DNA of 64,000 nt from Streptomyces sp. WMMB303 (GTDB taxonomy: Bacteria; Actinomycetota; Actinomycetes; Streptomycetales; Streptomycetaceae). The position numbers and the translations under genes are program-made. The DNA lies in NCBI RefSeq assembly GCF_029351045.1, contig NZ_JARKIN010000001.1, forward strand, positions 2,541,001-2,605,000, in the 5' to 3' direction. Below are positions 32,773 to 44,684 of this stretch, one piece after another. The notes under the pieces are model-generated. The model made no database searches. It was given only the letters and a program-made list of their open reading frames with translations, and had not been told where the DNA came from. Within the stretch, counting starts at the first letter, position 1; every line of letters begins with the position of its first letter.

Positions 32773-35700
32773 TCAGCGGTTGCTGCGCAGCAGAGTGCGC
32801 ATCGTCCGCATCGCCACCGAGAGGTTGGCCAGGTCGAAGGTCTCGGACGCCTGGATCTCGTCCAGGGTGGCCCGGGCGCGGACGAGGATCGCGTGGTTCT
32901 TCTCCTCCCACGCCTCGTACCGCTCCGCCGACGACGCGGCGCCGTCCCCGGCCGCCAGCACATCGGCCGTCAGCAGTTGGTGCGCCGCGTAGAGGTCCTC
33001 GCGGATGGAGGAGCGTGCCATGGACTGCCAGCGGTCGGCACGGGGCAGCTCGCTGACCCTCCGCTGGAGCTGGGTGATGCCCAGCCGGTCCGCGAGGTCG
33101 AAGTAGACCTCGGCCACATCCATCAGGCCCCTGTCCGTGCGGCCCTCGACGGCCACCACGTCCAGCGCGGAGAACGCCGCCGCCGAGCCCGCCAGGCGCA
33201 GCGCCAGCTCCGAGGGGACACCGGCGCCCGACAGCTTGTCGTACACCCGCTGATGCCACTTCAGGTCGTCGCCCTTGAGCAGCTTGGGCAGCTCGGCCCA
33301 GACCGCCTCGACCCGGTCGGCGAACAGCTCGATGGTGTCGGCCAGCTCCAGCGGCTGCGGACGGTTGTTGAGCAGCCAGCGGGTGCCGCGCTCCACCAAC
33401 TGCCGGGAGCGCAGCCGGATGTCGGTCAGGACGCCGGCGGGAACCTCGTTGTCCAGCGACTCGACCGCGTCCCAGATGTCGCCCAGCCGGAAGATGGCCC
33501 GGGCGGCGGTGTGGGCGCGCACGATCTCCTCGGTGGAGGCCCCCGACTCCTCCATCATCCGGTGGACGAAGGTCGAGCCGGAGGTGTTGACCGTGTCGTT
33601 GACCAGCAGCGTGGTGATGATCTCGCGGCGCAGGGCGTGGTTGGCGATCTGCTGGCCGAACCGCTCGCGCAGCGGCTCGGGGAAGTAGGCGTACAGCAGC
33701 CCCTCGAGGTACGGGTCGTCCGGCAGCGAGGTGCCGATCAGCTCACCGGTGATATTGATCTTGGTGTACGCGAGCATCACCGCGATCTCCGGCTGCGTCA
33801 GCCCCTGGCCGTTGCCGCGCCGCTCCCGCACCTGCCGGTCGGAGGGCAGGAACTCCAGCGGCCGGTCGAGCTTGCCCTCCTTGGCGAGCCGGCGCATCTG
33901 CCGCTGGCTGGCCAGCAGCAGACTGGCCGCCTGTGCGAGCGAATTGGCCAGCGCCGCGTTCTGCGCGTAGTTGTTGCGCAGCACCAGCATGCCGACCTCG
34001 TCGGTCATCTCCGCCAGCAGCGCGTTGCGCTGCTTGACGGTCATGTCGCCGTCGGCCACCACCGAGTTCAGCAGGATCTTGATGTTCACCTCGTGGTCGG
34101 AGGTGTCCACCCCGGCGCTGTTGTCGATCGCGTCGGTGTTGATCCGGCCGTCGTTCAGCGCGAACTCGATCCGGCCCAGCTGGGTGCAGCCGAGATTGCC
34201 GCCCTCGCCGACCACCTTCACCCGCAGGTCCTGGCCGTCCACCCGGATGGCGTCGTTGGCCTTGTCACCGACGTCCGCGTCGCTCTCCGTCGACGCCTTC
34301 ACATAGGTGCCGATGCCGCCGTTCCACAGCAGGTCGACCGGAGCGGTGAGGATGGCCCGCATCAGTTCGGCGGGCGTCATCTTGGTGACCCCCGGCTCGA
34401 TACCCAGCGCCTCGCGCACCTGCGGAGTGATCGGCACCGACTTGGCGCCGCGGGGGTGGATGCCGCCGCCCTGCGAGATCAGCCCCGGGTCGTAGTCCGC
34501 CCAGGACGAGCGCGGCAGCTCGAACAGCCGGCGGCGCTCGGCGTAGGAGGTGGCCGCGTCCGGGTCGGGGTCGAGGAAAATGTGCCGGTGGTCGAAGGCG
34601 GCCACCAGCCGGATGTGCTCGGAGAGCAGCATGCCGTTGCCGAACACGTCGCCGGACATGTCACCGACGCCGACCACGGTGAAGTCCTCGGTCTGCGTGT
34701 TGTGGCCCAGCTCCCGGAAGTGCCGCTCGACCGACACCCAGGCACCGCGCGCGGTGATGCCCATGCCCTTGTGGTCGTAGCCGGCCGAACCGCCGGAGGC
34801 GAAGGCGTCGCCCAGCCAGTAGCCGTAGGACTCGGCGACCTCGTTGGCGATGTCGGAGAACCTGGCGGTGCCCTTGTCGGCGGCGACGACGAGGTAGGTG
34901 TCGTCCTCGTCGTGCCGCACCACGTCCCGCGGGTGCTCGACGGCCCCGGAGACGAGGTTGTCGGTGACGTCCAGCAGCCCCGAGATGAACGTCCGGTAGC
35001 AGGCGATGCCCTCGGCCTGCCAGGCGTCCCGGTCGGCGGCCGGGTCCGGGAGCTGCTTGCCGACGAAGCCGCCCTTGGCGCCCACCGGCACGATGACGGA
35101 GTTCTTGACCTCCTGCGCCTTGACCAGGCCGAGCACCTCGGTACGGAAGTCCTCCCGCCGGTCCGACCAGCGCAGGCCGCCGCGGGCGACCTTGCCGAAC
35201 CGCAGGTGGACACCCTCCACACGCGGCGAGTACACCCAGATCTCGTACTTGGGACGCGGCGCGGGCAACTCCGGGATGGCCTGCGGGTCCAGCTTCATCG
35301 ACACGTAGGTGTGCGGCTCGCCGTCGGCGCCCCGCTGGAAGTAGTTGGTGCGCAGGGTGGCGTTGATGACGGTCAGGAAGGAGCGCAGGATGCGGTCCTC
35401 GTCCAGGCTCGCCACCTGGTCCAGCGCTCCGGCCAGCTCCTCCAGGATGCCGTCCGTCAGCTCGTGCCCCGCCCACCGGCGGGCCGGGTCCAGCCGGGCC
35501 TCGAACAGATTGACCAGCAGCCGGGTGGTGTGCACGTTCCCGCGCAGCGTGTCCTCGATGTAGGACTGGCTGAAGGTGGCGCCCGCCTGACGCAGGTACT
35601 TCGCGTACGCGCGCAGCACCATCGCCTGCCGCCAGGTCAGCCCCGCGGAGAGCACCAGCGCGTTCAGCCCGTCGTTCTCGGCGCGGCCGGTCCACACCGC

Positions 35701-37827
35701 GGCGAACGCCTCCTGGAAGCGCTCGCGGGCCTCCTCCTCCAGACCGCGCCGGCCGTCCGGCATCCGCAGCCCGAAGTCGTAGATCCAGGCGTGCGAGCGG
35801 TCGGCGCAGCGCAGCTCGTAGGGCCGCTCGTCGACCACCTCGACACCCATCGCCTGCAGTCCCGGCAGCACGGCCGAGAGGGAGACGGGGCTGCCGGTCC
35901 GGTACATCTTGAAGCGCCGCTCACCCGGGACCGCACCGACCGGCTCGTACAGGCTCAGCGAGAAGTCGCTCTCCTGGCCGCCCTGCACCAGCGCCTCCAG
36001 GTGCTGCAGGTCGGCGACGGCGGCGCGCGGCGAGAAGTCCGCCTTGTAACCCTCGGGGAAGGCCCGCGCGTACTTCTGCGACAGCTCGGCGGCCTGCTCC
36101 TCGCCGCACTCGGCGATCAGCGCCTCGTTGAAGCCGTCCGCCCACGAGCGGGCCGCCTCGGCCAGCCGGGACTCGATGCGCTCGATCTCCGCGTCGGTCA
36201 GCTCGGCGAGCTGGGCGCCGGGACTCACCCGGATGACGAAGTGCAGCCGGGAGAGCACCGACTCGGTGTTCCACGCGGTGAAGTCGACGCTGGTACCGCC
36301 CAGCTCCTCGGTGAGGATCTCGGTCAGCCGCAGCCGCACCGCGGTCGTGTAGCGGTCGCGCGGGAGGTAGACGAGCGCCGAGTAGTACCGCCCGTACTCC
36401 TCCTTGCGCAGGTAGAGCCGCAGCTTGCGGCGCTCCTGGAGGTAGAGCACGGAGGTGACGATGGAGCGCAGCTCCTCGACCGAGGTCTGGAACAGCTCGT
36501 CGCGCGGGTAGGTCTCCAGGATCTGCAGCAGGTCGCGCCCGGCGTGGCTGTCGGGCGTGAAACCCGCGCTCTCCAGCACGTCGGCGACCTTGCGGCGGAC
36601 CACCGGGACCCGGCGCACCGACTCGGTGTAGGCGGCGGACGAGAACAGCCCGAGGAAGCGGCGTTCCCCGACGACGTTGCCCGCCTCGTCGAACTTCTTG
36701 ACGCCCACGTAGTCGAGGTACGAGGAGCGGTGCACGGTCGCACGGCTGTTCGCCTTGGTGAGGACCAGCATCTGGTGCTCGCGCGCCTTGGCGCGCGCAT
36801 CGGCGGGCAGCCGGTTGAAGGACGGCGAGACCGGGTGGCTCTCCTCGGTGCTGCGCTGCGGGTCGGCACGGAGGATGCCCAGTCCCGTGCCGGGCAGCGG
36901 TGCCAGGCTCAGCTCCTCGCCCTCGTCGCCCTTCCCGGAGCCGTCCGAGCCCTCCTCGACGTCCAGCTCGTACTCGCGGTAGCCGAGGAAGGTGAAATGG
37001 TCGTCGGCCAGCCACCGCAGCAGCTCCCGGGCCTCCTCGATCTCCTCCTGGGGGAGCTCGTCCGTGGGCTCGCCGGGAAGCTCGTCGGCGATGCGCAGGG
37101 CCGCGCCGCGCATCTTCTGCCAGTCCTCCACGGCCTCCCGCACATCCGAGAGGACCCTGCGCAGATCCGCGGCGATCTGCTTGAGGTCCTCGCGGTCCGT
37201 CTCGCGGTCGATCTCGACGTGGATCCAGGACTCGACCACCGCGTCGTGCGGCAGCTTCCCGTTCCCGGCCGCCCCGGCCCCGTCCCGCGCGCCGGCCACG
37301 GGCTCGCCGGCCCCGGCGGTCCGGGTGTCCGGCAACTGCGTGTCCGGGACCTGCGCGAGGTCGTCCCGGCCGACCGAGAGCACCTCCAGCAGCTTCCCGG
37401 TCAGATCCCGGCGGACCACCATCTGCGGGTGGATCACGGCGTGGATGCCGCGCCCCTTCCGCGAGAGCTCATTGGTGACCGAGTCGACCAGGAAGGGCAT
37501 GTCATCGGTGACGACCTCCACCACCGAGTGCGTGCACGACCAGCCGTTCTCGTCTATCGACGGCGAGTACACGCGGACGTTCGCCGTGCCCTGCGGCCGC
37601 TCCTCGGCCAGCCGGTAGTGGGCGAGAGCACCTCCGAGGACATCGACCGGATCGCGGTCGGCGAGATCCTCCGGCGCCGTGTGCAGGTAGTACCGCTGGA
37701 GATACGCACCAAGGGCGTCGTCCTGGGGCCCCTGGTCCGGGTGGCGCCCCTGAGCCGGGCTCCGTTCAGCCACCCGTGCGGCTTCCGCCAGCCGCTCGGC
37801 CTTTGCTTCTTCCAGCTTGCTCTGCAT
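32773..37827 (-). CDS. gdhB: NAD-specific glutamate dehydrogenase, large (GDH-180) class
   Basis: A 1684-residue protein, the length of the large streptomycete/Pseudomonas GDH class and far longer than the 450-residue hexameric GDH. The amino half holds the ACT-like regulatory regions. The catalytic half starts near residue 800 with VEGVHLRFGKVARGGLRWSDR, followed by the Lys/Gly substrate loop VGAKGGFVGKQL and the Rossmann VGVGDMSGDVFGNGM. It converts glutamate and NAD to 2-oxoglutarate, ammonia and NADH. AGGA and GAGGA precede ATG 37827. It is monocistronic, with its own 517-nt upstream region and terminator. A 1701-codon open frame on the other strand is a GC shadow. Confidence 0.95.
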   Translation of the reverse strand: MQSKLEEAKAERLAEAARVAERSPAQGRHPDQGPQDDALGAYLQRYYLHTAPEDLADRDPVDVLGGALAHYRLAEERPQGTANVRVYSPSIDENGWSCTHSVVEVVTDDMPFLVDSVTNELSRKGRGIHAVIHPQMVVRRDLTGKLLEVLSVGRDDLAQVPDTQLPDTRTAGAGEPVAGARDGAGAAGNGKLPHDAVVESWIHVEIDRETDREDLKQIAADLRRVLSDVREAVEDWQKMRGAALRIADELPGEPTDELPQEEIEEARELLRWLADDHFTFLGYREYELDVEEGSDGSGKGDEGEELSLAPLPGTGLGILRADPQRSTEESHPVSPSFNRLPADARAKAREHQMLVLTKANSRATVHRSSYLDYVGVKKFDEAGNVVGERRFLGLFSSAAYTESVRRVPVVRRKVADVLESAGFTPDSHAGRDLLQILETYPRDELFQTSVEELRSIVTSVLYLQERRKLRLYLRKEEYGRYYSALVYLPRDRYTTAVRLRLTEILTEELGGTSVDFTAWNTESVLSRLHFVIRVSPGAQLAELTDAEIERIESRLAEAARSWADGFNEALIAECGEEQAAELSQKYARAFPEGYKADFSPRAAVADLQHLEALVQGGQESDFSLSLYEPVGAVPGERRFKMYRTGSPVSLSAVLPGLQAMGVEVVDERPYELRCADRSHAWIYDFGLRMPDGRRGLEEEARERFQEAFAAVWTGRAENDGLNALVLSAGLTWRQAMVLRAYAKYLRQAGATFSQSYIEDTLRGNVHTTRLLVNLFEARLDPARRWAGHELTDGILEELAGALDQVASLDEDRILRSFLTVINATLRTNYFQRGADGEPHTYVSMKLDPQAIPELPAPRPKYEIWVYSPRVEGVHLRFGKVARGGLRWSDRREDFRTEVLGLVKAQEVKNSVIVPVGAKGGFVGKQLPDPAADRDAWQAEGIACYRTFISGLLDVTDNLVSGAVEHPRDVVRHDEDDTYLVVAADKGTARFSDIANEVAESYGYWLGDAFASGGSAGYDHKGMGITARGAWVSVERHFRELGHNTQTEDFTVVGVGDMSGDVFGNGMLLSEHIRLVAAFDHRHIFLDPDPDAATSYAERRRLFELPRSSWADYDPGLISQGGGIHPRGAKSVPITPQVREALGIEPGVTKMTPAELMRAILTAPVDLLWNGGIGTYVKASTESDADVGDKANDAIRVDGQDLRVKVVGEGGNLGCTQLGRIEFALNDGRINTDAIDNSAGVDTSDHEVNIKILLNSVVADGDMTVKQRNALLAEMTDEVGMLVLRNNYAQNAALANSLAQAASLLLASQRQMRRLAKEGKLDRPLEFLPSDRQVRERRGNGQGLTQPEIAVMLAYTKINITGELIGTSLPDDPYLEGLLYAYFPEPLRERFGQQIANHALRREIITTLLVNDTVNTSGSTFVHRMMEESGASTEEIVRAHTAARAIFRLGDIWDAVESLDNEVPAGVLTDIRLRSRQLVERGTRWLLNNRPQPLELADTIELFADRVEAVWAELPKLLKGDDLKWHQRVYDKLSGAGVPSELALRLAGSAAAFSALDVVAVEGRTDRGLMDVAEVYFDLADRLGITQLQRRVSELPRADRWQSMARSSIREDLYAAHQLLTADVLAAGDGAASSAERYEAWEEKNHAILVRARATLDEIQASETFDLANLSVAMRTMRTLLRSNR

Positions 37828-38344
37828 GTCCTCTGGCTCCTGTCGCGCGCCGTTGCGTGACGTCGGGAAAATGAAGGCACGGCACCGGAACGACGCGGGG
37901 TCTCCGCTCGGGTCCGCCGCTGTGCCGGGAGAGACGACCAGCGGCGCCCCGCCCGCGCTGTCGCGGGGGGCGCTGTACGGAGGATCGCTCGGGCGCAGAT
38001 CCTCCGGTGGATATCGCGCTGATCACGTGGGTAAGGCTATCGCCCCCGGACGCCGGCACGTCATGGGCCTTATATGTACGAATAGGGAGAACGCCGAGAT
38101 CGTCTTCTCCGAACCGGCCAGTTGGACCGGGTTCGGGAAAACTTCTGGCAAAGCGGCGTTCCGAGGGCACGCTTCCGAAGACGGTACGAGCGGCCCGGAC
38201 GGTTCCCCTGTTCGAGCCGCCGGGGCCGTAGCGCCCGCAGCGCCCGGGCCCGCCGTGATCCTGCGGCCGCTGCGGCGCCGGGCCGCCGCGCACTCTGCCG
38301 GGCCGCCGGCGCCCCGGCCTGCCCCGCACCCCGGACGGATCCGC
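37828..38344. other. Upstream region of gdhB, no gene seen
   Basis: These 517 bases lie between two minus-strand genes. No reading frame shows family features. An AT-richer patch at about 38030-38100 contains CATATAAG on the minus strand, which could be a -10 region of a gdhB promoter; no good -35 partner was found. Confidence 0.35.
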
Positions 38345-39055
38345 TCACGGCTCCGCCGCCAGCAGCTCCGCCGTCCGGACGGCCTCGTGCAGGGTGTCGA
38401 CCACCGGCACACCCGCCTCCTCCAGGCTGGCGCGGCTGTGCGAGCCGCCGGTGAACAGCACCGCACGGGCCCCCGCCTGCGCGGCCGCCAGAGCGTCGTC
38501 CACGGCGTCCCCGATCACCACCGTGCGGCGAGGCTCCACCCCGCCGAGCGCGGCGAGGTGCCGCACCATCTGCGCGGCCTTGCCGCCGCCGGAGGGCCCC
38601 ACCGAGCCGTCCACCCGCAGGAAGTGCTCCTCGATGCCGTAGGTGCGCAGCAGCGGCAGCAGCCGGTCGTGCGGCGCCAGCGAGCAGAGCGACTGGGTGC
38701 GGCCCGCCGAACGCCCGGCGGCCAGCAGTTCGGCGGCTCCCTCGGCGAGCCCCGCCTGCGGGGCCAGGGCCCAGTAGTGCCGGTGGAAGGTCTCGTCCAT
38801 GACCCGCCACTCGTCGTCGGTGGGCATTCTGCCGAGCAGCCGCTCGTAGAAGCGCGGCACCGGTACGCAGAACAGCTCCCGGTACCGCTCCAGTGTGATG
38901 GTCGCCATACCGAGCTCGCCGAACGCGGCGTTCGTCGCCTCGATGACCGTATGGATGTCGTGCAGCAGCGTGCCGTTCCAGTCCCACACGATGTGCGCGG
39001 ACTGCTCTTCTCGCCCCAGGACCATGCAGCCGACGGTAGGAGAGAGCACTGACAT
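38345..39055 (-). CDS. HAD-superfamily hydrolase
   Basis: A 236-residue protein with all HAD motifs. Motif I is VWDWNGTLLHD (Asp nucleophile, Asn in place of the second Asp), motif II is in QSLCSLAP, motif III Lys is in GGGKAAQM and motif IV is VVIGDAVDDALAA. The cap domain lies between motifs I and II, as in phosphoglycolate-phosphatase-like members. It should remove phosphate from a small metabolite; the substrate is unknown. An ATG at 39025 (MVLGREEQ) would cut 10 residues and start just before motif I; neither start has a strong ribosome site. Confidence 0.8.
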   Translation of the reverse strand: MSVLSPTVGCMVLGREEQSAHIVWDWNGTLLHDIHTVIEATNAAFGELGMATITLERYRELFCVPVPRFYERLLGRMPTDDEWRVMDETFHRHYWALAPQAGLAEGAAELLAAGRSAGRTQSLCSLAPHDRLLPLLRTYGIEEHFLRVDGSVGPSGGGKAAQMVRHLAALGGVEPRRTVVIGDAVDDALAAAQAGARAVLFTGGSHSRASLEEAGVPVVDTLHEAVRTAELLAAEP

Positions 39056-39118
39056 CGCGACACCGATTTCCCGCCCCGCACCGCGGCAGCCCGCTGCGAC
39101 ACGGGCACCGGTCAGCGG

Positions 39119-39145
39119 GACGGCCGCGGTCCGTCAGCGGCCGTC
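39119..39145 (-). terminator. Inverted repeat between the DUF6912-like gene and HAD gene
   Basis: GACGGCCGC and GCGGCCGTC form perfect 9-bp arms around a 9-nt loop, starting 11 nt after the stop of the DUF6912-like gene. It is a likely terminator or attenuator ahead of the HAD gene. Confidence 0.45.
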
Positions 39146-39155
39146 CGGCGGTCCC

Positions 39156-39683
39156 TCAGCCGACGAGCGCGGGAATCTCCTGGGTGGCGAACCACAGCAG
39201 TTCGTGGTCGTCGGCCCGGTCCACCACCTGCTCCGCCCGCTCGTCCCCGGCGAGCGCCGCGGACAGCGCACCGACCGCGCCGGTCACGTCCTCGACCGCG
39301 TCCTCCGCGTCGAGGTGGACGGCGGCCGCCTTGGTCAGCGGGACGGCGGCGGTCAGCCGGACCCGGCCGACGGCCCCGGCGTCCGCCTCCGTGCCGGCCT
39401 GGGAGCCGGCGTCCTCCTCGGCGGGGACGACGGTCCCGTCGGCGGCCTCCAGCGCGACGACGACCCGGCGGCGCGCCGCCTCGTACTGGTCGGCGAGCAG
39501 CCGCAGCGAAGCGCCGGCGGCCTGCCGCAGGGCCGCGTACTCCAACTCCTCCGCGTCCTCCGAGCCCCACCACGCGCGCAGCCCGGAGGTGACCGCGTAC
39601 GCCTCGACGGGCGCCGGTCCCAGCTCACCCGCGCCGTGCGCCTCGCTCAGTGCGGGCAGGGTCAGAGGGACATAGACACGCAT
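39156..39683 (-). CDS. Conserved actinobacterial protein, DUF6912-like
   Basis: A 175-residue soluble protein starting MRVYVPLTLPALSEAH, with AYAVTSGLRAWW and EELEYAALRQAA, a pattern I recall from a conserved actinobacterial family (DUF6912). It is rich in Ala, Asp and Glu and has no signal peptide, membrane segment or known catalytic motif. Its function is unknown. The start at 39683 is the conserved one; the upstream frame is Arg/Pro-rich. It is divergent from the Rv3235-like gene across 284 nt. The family name is from memory and would need a profile search. Confidence 0.68.
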   Translation of the reverse strand: MRVYVPLTLPALSEAHGAGELGPAPVEAYAVTSGLRAWWGSEDAEELEYAALRQAAGASLRLLADQYEAARRRVVVALEAADGTVVPAEEDAGSQAGTEADAGAVGRVRLTAAVPLTKAAAVHLDAEDAVEDVTGAVGALSAALAGDERAEQVVDRADDHELLWFATQEIPALVG

Positions 39684-39967
39684 GGGCTGCCGCTTTCGTG
39701 TATCGCCGGGACCGGATGCCCCGTCAGCATACGGGCCCGCCTCACCCGGCGCCCTGCGCGGCGGCCGAACGAACCCGCAGGTGAACACGGCCCGGAGTCA
39801 ACCCGCGCGAGCCGCCCCCACCGGATAGGGGAATCTGCCGGAGCCCCGCACCGGGCCGCCTCCGCGCATTGCGGCACCCCCTGTGCCGCCGCTACAACCG
39901 TTGCCGTCCAGCCAGTTACCGCCCGGTATTCGCTCGTCGGGTCCCGGCACACACCCCGAGGGAGCCC

Positions 39968-40447
39968 ATGACGACGCCCGTCTCCGACCCGGTATCCGGA
40001 CGTCAGCCCCGCAGGCGCGGCCCACGCCCCGCACCCACCCGGCCGCCGACCCGGCGCGACAGCCGCCGACCCGCCGACGCCGCGCTCCGGGCCGCGGCTC
40101 ACCGCGCCCGCCAGGGCCGGCCCCCGTTCTGGTTCGCCCACCGGCTGCTGCTGGTGCTGAGCGGCCAGTGCCCCGTCCACACCCTGCTGGCCCACGTCCG
40201 AGGGCCCGCCTACGACCGGCTGACCGCCCTGGCACCCTCGGCACCGCTGCGCCCGCGCGGCACGGACCGCACGGCACCCGAAGTGCTGGAGGCCCGCGGC
40301 ACCCAACCGCGGGCCGGTGTCATCGAGGCCTTCGCCCGCGTCGCCACCGGCGCCCGACAGCGCGCCATCGCGTTCCGCCTGGAATGGTGCCCGGACAACC
40401 GCTGGCGCTGCACCGCCGTGGAACTCGACGTCACCGCCGGCGGCTGA
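39968..40447 (+). CDS. Rv3235-family conserved protein
   Basis: A 159-residue protein. The first ~50 residues are Pro/Arg-rich and basic; the core has FAHRLLLVLSGQCPVHTLLAHV and ends FRLEWCPDNRWRCTAVELD. That core is typical of the Rv3235 family, found close to secA in many actinobacteria, which agrees with secA being next door here. No function is known. ATG 39968 has GAGGGAG directly upstream. It converges on secA across a region with tandem repeats and a hairpin. Confidence 0.75.
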   Translation: MTTPVSDPVSGRQPRRRGPRPAPTRPPTRRDSRRPADAALRAAAHRARQGRPPFWFAHRLLLVLSGQCPVHTLLAHVRGPAYDRLTALAPSAPLRPRGTDRTAPEVLEARGTQPRAGVIEAFARVATGARQRAIAFRLEWCPDNRWRCTAVELDVTAGG

Positions 40448-40580
40448 ACGCGCCGCCTCGCGGGGGCGGCTCCCGAGGGCCGGGCACGGCGAAAGCCCAG
40501 GCTCAGCGGAGGCACGGGCCGGGCACGGCGGGAGGCCGAGCACCGCCCCCGGCAGAGGCGGAGCAGCCGGAAACCCGGCT

Positions 40581-40630
40581 GAGGGGCCGGCGACACGGCT
40601 GAGGGGCCGGCGACACGGCTGAGGGGCCGG
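40581..40630. repeat. 20-bp tandem repeat running into a terminator
   Basis: The unit GAGGGGCCGGCGACACGGCT occurs twice in full at 40581 and 40601. A third, partial copy (GAGGGGCCGG at 40621) forms the left arm of the adjacent hairpin. Each full unit also could pair with the right arm CCGGCCCCTC. Confidence 0.8.
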
Positions 40631-40651
40631 GCACCGGGTGCCCGGCCCCTC
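40621..40651. terminator. Bidirectional terminator between Rv3235-like gene and secA
   Basis: GAGGGGCCGGGCACC and GGTGCCCGGCCCCTC are perfect 15-nt inverted arms with one base between, so a stem of ~13 bp can form. It lies between convergent genes and can serve both. Confidence 0.75.
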
Positions 40652-40728
40652 AGGCCGCGTAGGAGTGCGCGAGCGGCCCCGGACAGCCGCCCCGGAAGGC
40701 GGTCTGCGCCGACGGGCCGCGCAGCGCC

Positions 40729-43575
<2,847 letters not shown>

Positions 43576-43771
43576 TTAAGGTGGCTCCTTGCCGGTCGGG
43601 CCTGGCACGGTCTGCACGGTCAGTGCGGATATCGGTGCGGATCACCGAGGTCCTCTCCTTGCCGAGGGCCTGTACCGCACCGGCCATCGTATGCGAGGGA
43701 CGACTGCCCCTGTACCCCCAACGTGCCGGAGCCCCCGAAGGTGCCGGGGGCCCCGGCGGCACAATCGGCCT

Positions 43772-44431
43772 ATGGAACCGATCACACTGCGCACCGAGCG
43801 GCTGCTGCTGCGTCCCTTCGAGGAGTGGGACGAGGCGGCCCTCGCCGCCGCCTGCGACGACCCGGACATCCAGCGCTTCGTCCCGGTACCCGAGCCGTAC
43901 ACGCTCAAGGACGCCGAGGAGTTCGTCCGGGGTGTGAGCGCGAACGGCTGGCGGGAGGACACGATGTACAACTTCGGCGTCTTCACCCGCAGTGGCCCGG
44001 ACGGCGCGGGCGGGGGTGGTGACGGCGGAGCGGAAGAGGGCCGCGCGGCGGACGACGGCGACGCCGGCGGCGAACTGGTGGGCTCCATGGGACTGGTCCG
44101 GCTCTCCCTGCACACCGCCGAGCGCCAGGCCGAACTGGGCTTCTGGACAGCGCGTGGCCACCGGCGCAAGGGCTACACGGCGGAGGCCTCGCGTGCCGTC
44201 GTGGACTGGGCGTTCACCGCGCTGGGGGTGGAGCGCCTGGAGTGGCTGGCCCACGTGGAGAACACCGGATCACGCGCCGTGGCGCAACGGCTCGGCTTCG
44301 CGGAGGAGGGCGTCGCACGGGCACGCATCGTGCACAGGGGAACCCGCCGCGACGCCCGCGTCGCCGCCCTGCTCCCCTCGGACCTGGGACACCCGCAGCC
44401 GACCCCCTACCTCCCCTCGCCGCCCCGCTGA
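43772..44431 (+). CDS. GNAT acetyltransferase, RimJ/RimL type
   Basis: A 219-residue protein. It begins EPITLRTERLLLRPFEEWDEAAL, typical of RimJ/RimL-like GNATs. The acetyl-CoA loop is GHRRKGYTAEASRAV (R/Q-x-x-G-x-G/A type), followed by LEWLAHVENTGSRAVAQRLGF. A Gly/Asp/Glu insertion of ~30 residues interrupts the middle of the fold. The substrate may be a protein amino terminus or a small amine; it cannot be assigned. It is divergent from secA across 196 nt. Confidence 0.8.
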   Translation: MEPITLRTERLLLRPFEEWDEAALAAACDDPDIQRFVPVPEPYTLKDAEEFVRGVSANGWREDTMYNFGVFTRSGPDGAGGGGDGGAEEGRAADDGDAGGELVGSMGLVRLSLHTAERQAELGFWTARGHRRKGYTAEASRAVVDWAFTALGVERLEWLAHVENTGSRAVAQRLGFAEEGVARARIVHRGTRRDARVAALLPSDLGHPQPTPYLPSPPR

Positions 44432-44684
44432 CAGCTCCGCTGAACGGCCCGCACAGCTCCCGCGCACAGCCTGTTCCGGCAGGCGCCGCCCAGGAGACAG
44501 GGGCAGCCGCGGGAGGCGGATCAGCAGCGCGGGCGGGCGCCCCGGGAGGTGAGCGCGGTCACGGCCGGGAGCGGGCACCGCGGAAGGCAGGCAGACGCCG
44601 GAGGCGCTGGGTGGCCGCTCGGCAGCGCTCGGGGCCGGCGGAACGGCGCGGGGAGTGTCAGTGGCCCCGCCTAGGGTGGGCCGC

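Noticed and set aside
32755..37860. 1701-codon open frame opposite gdhB
   Set aside because: It mirrors the codon structure of the NAD-glutamate dehydrogenase gene, has no family motif, and is the usual stop-free antisense frame of GC-rich DNA.
38030..38100. Small RNA gene in the AT-richer patch upstream of gdhB
   Set aside because: No terminator-like hairpin or conserved structure could be found; it is better explained as promoter sequence.
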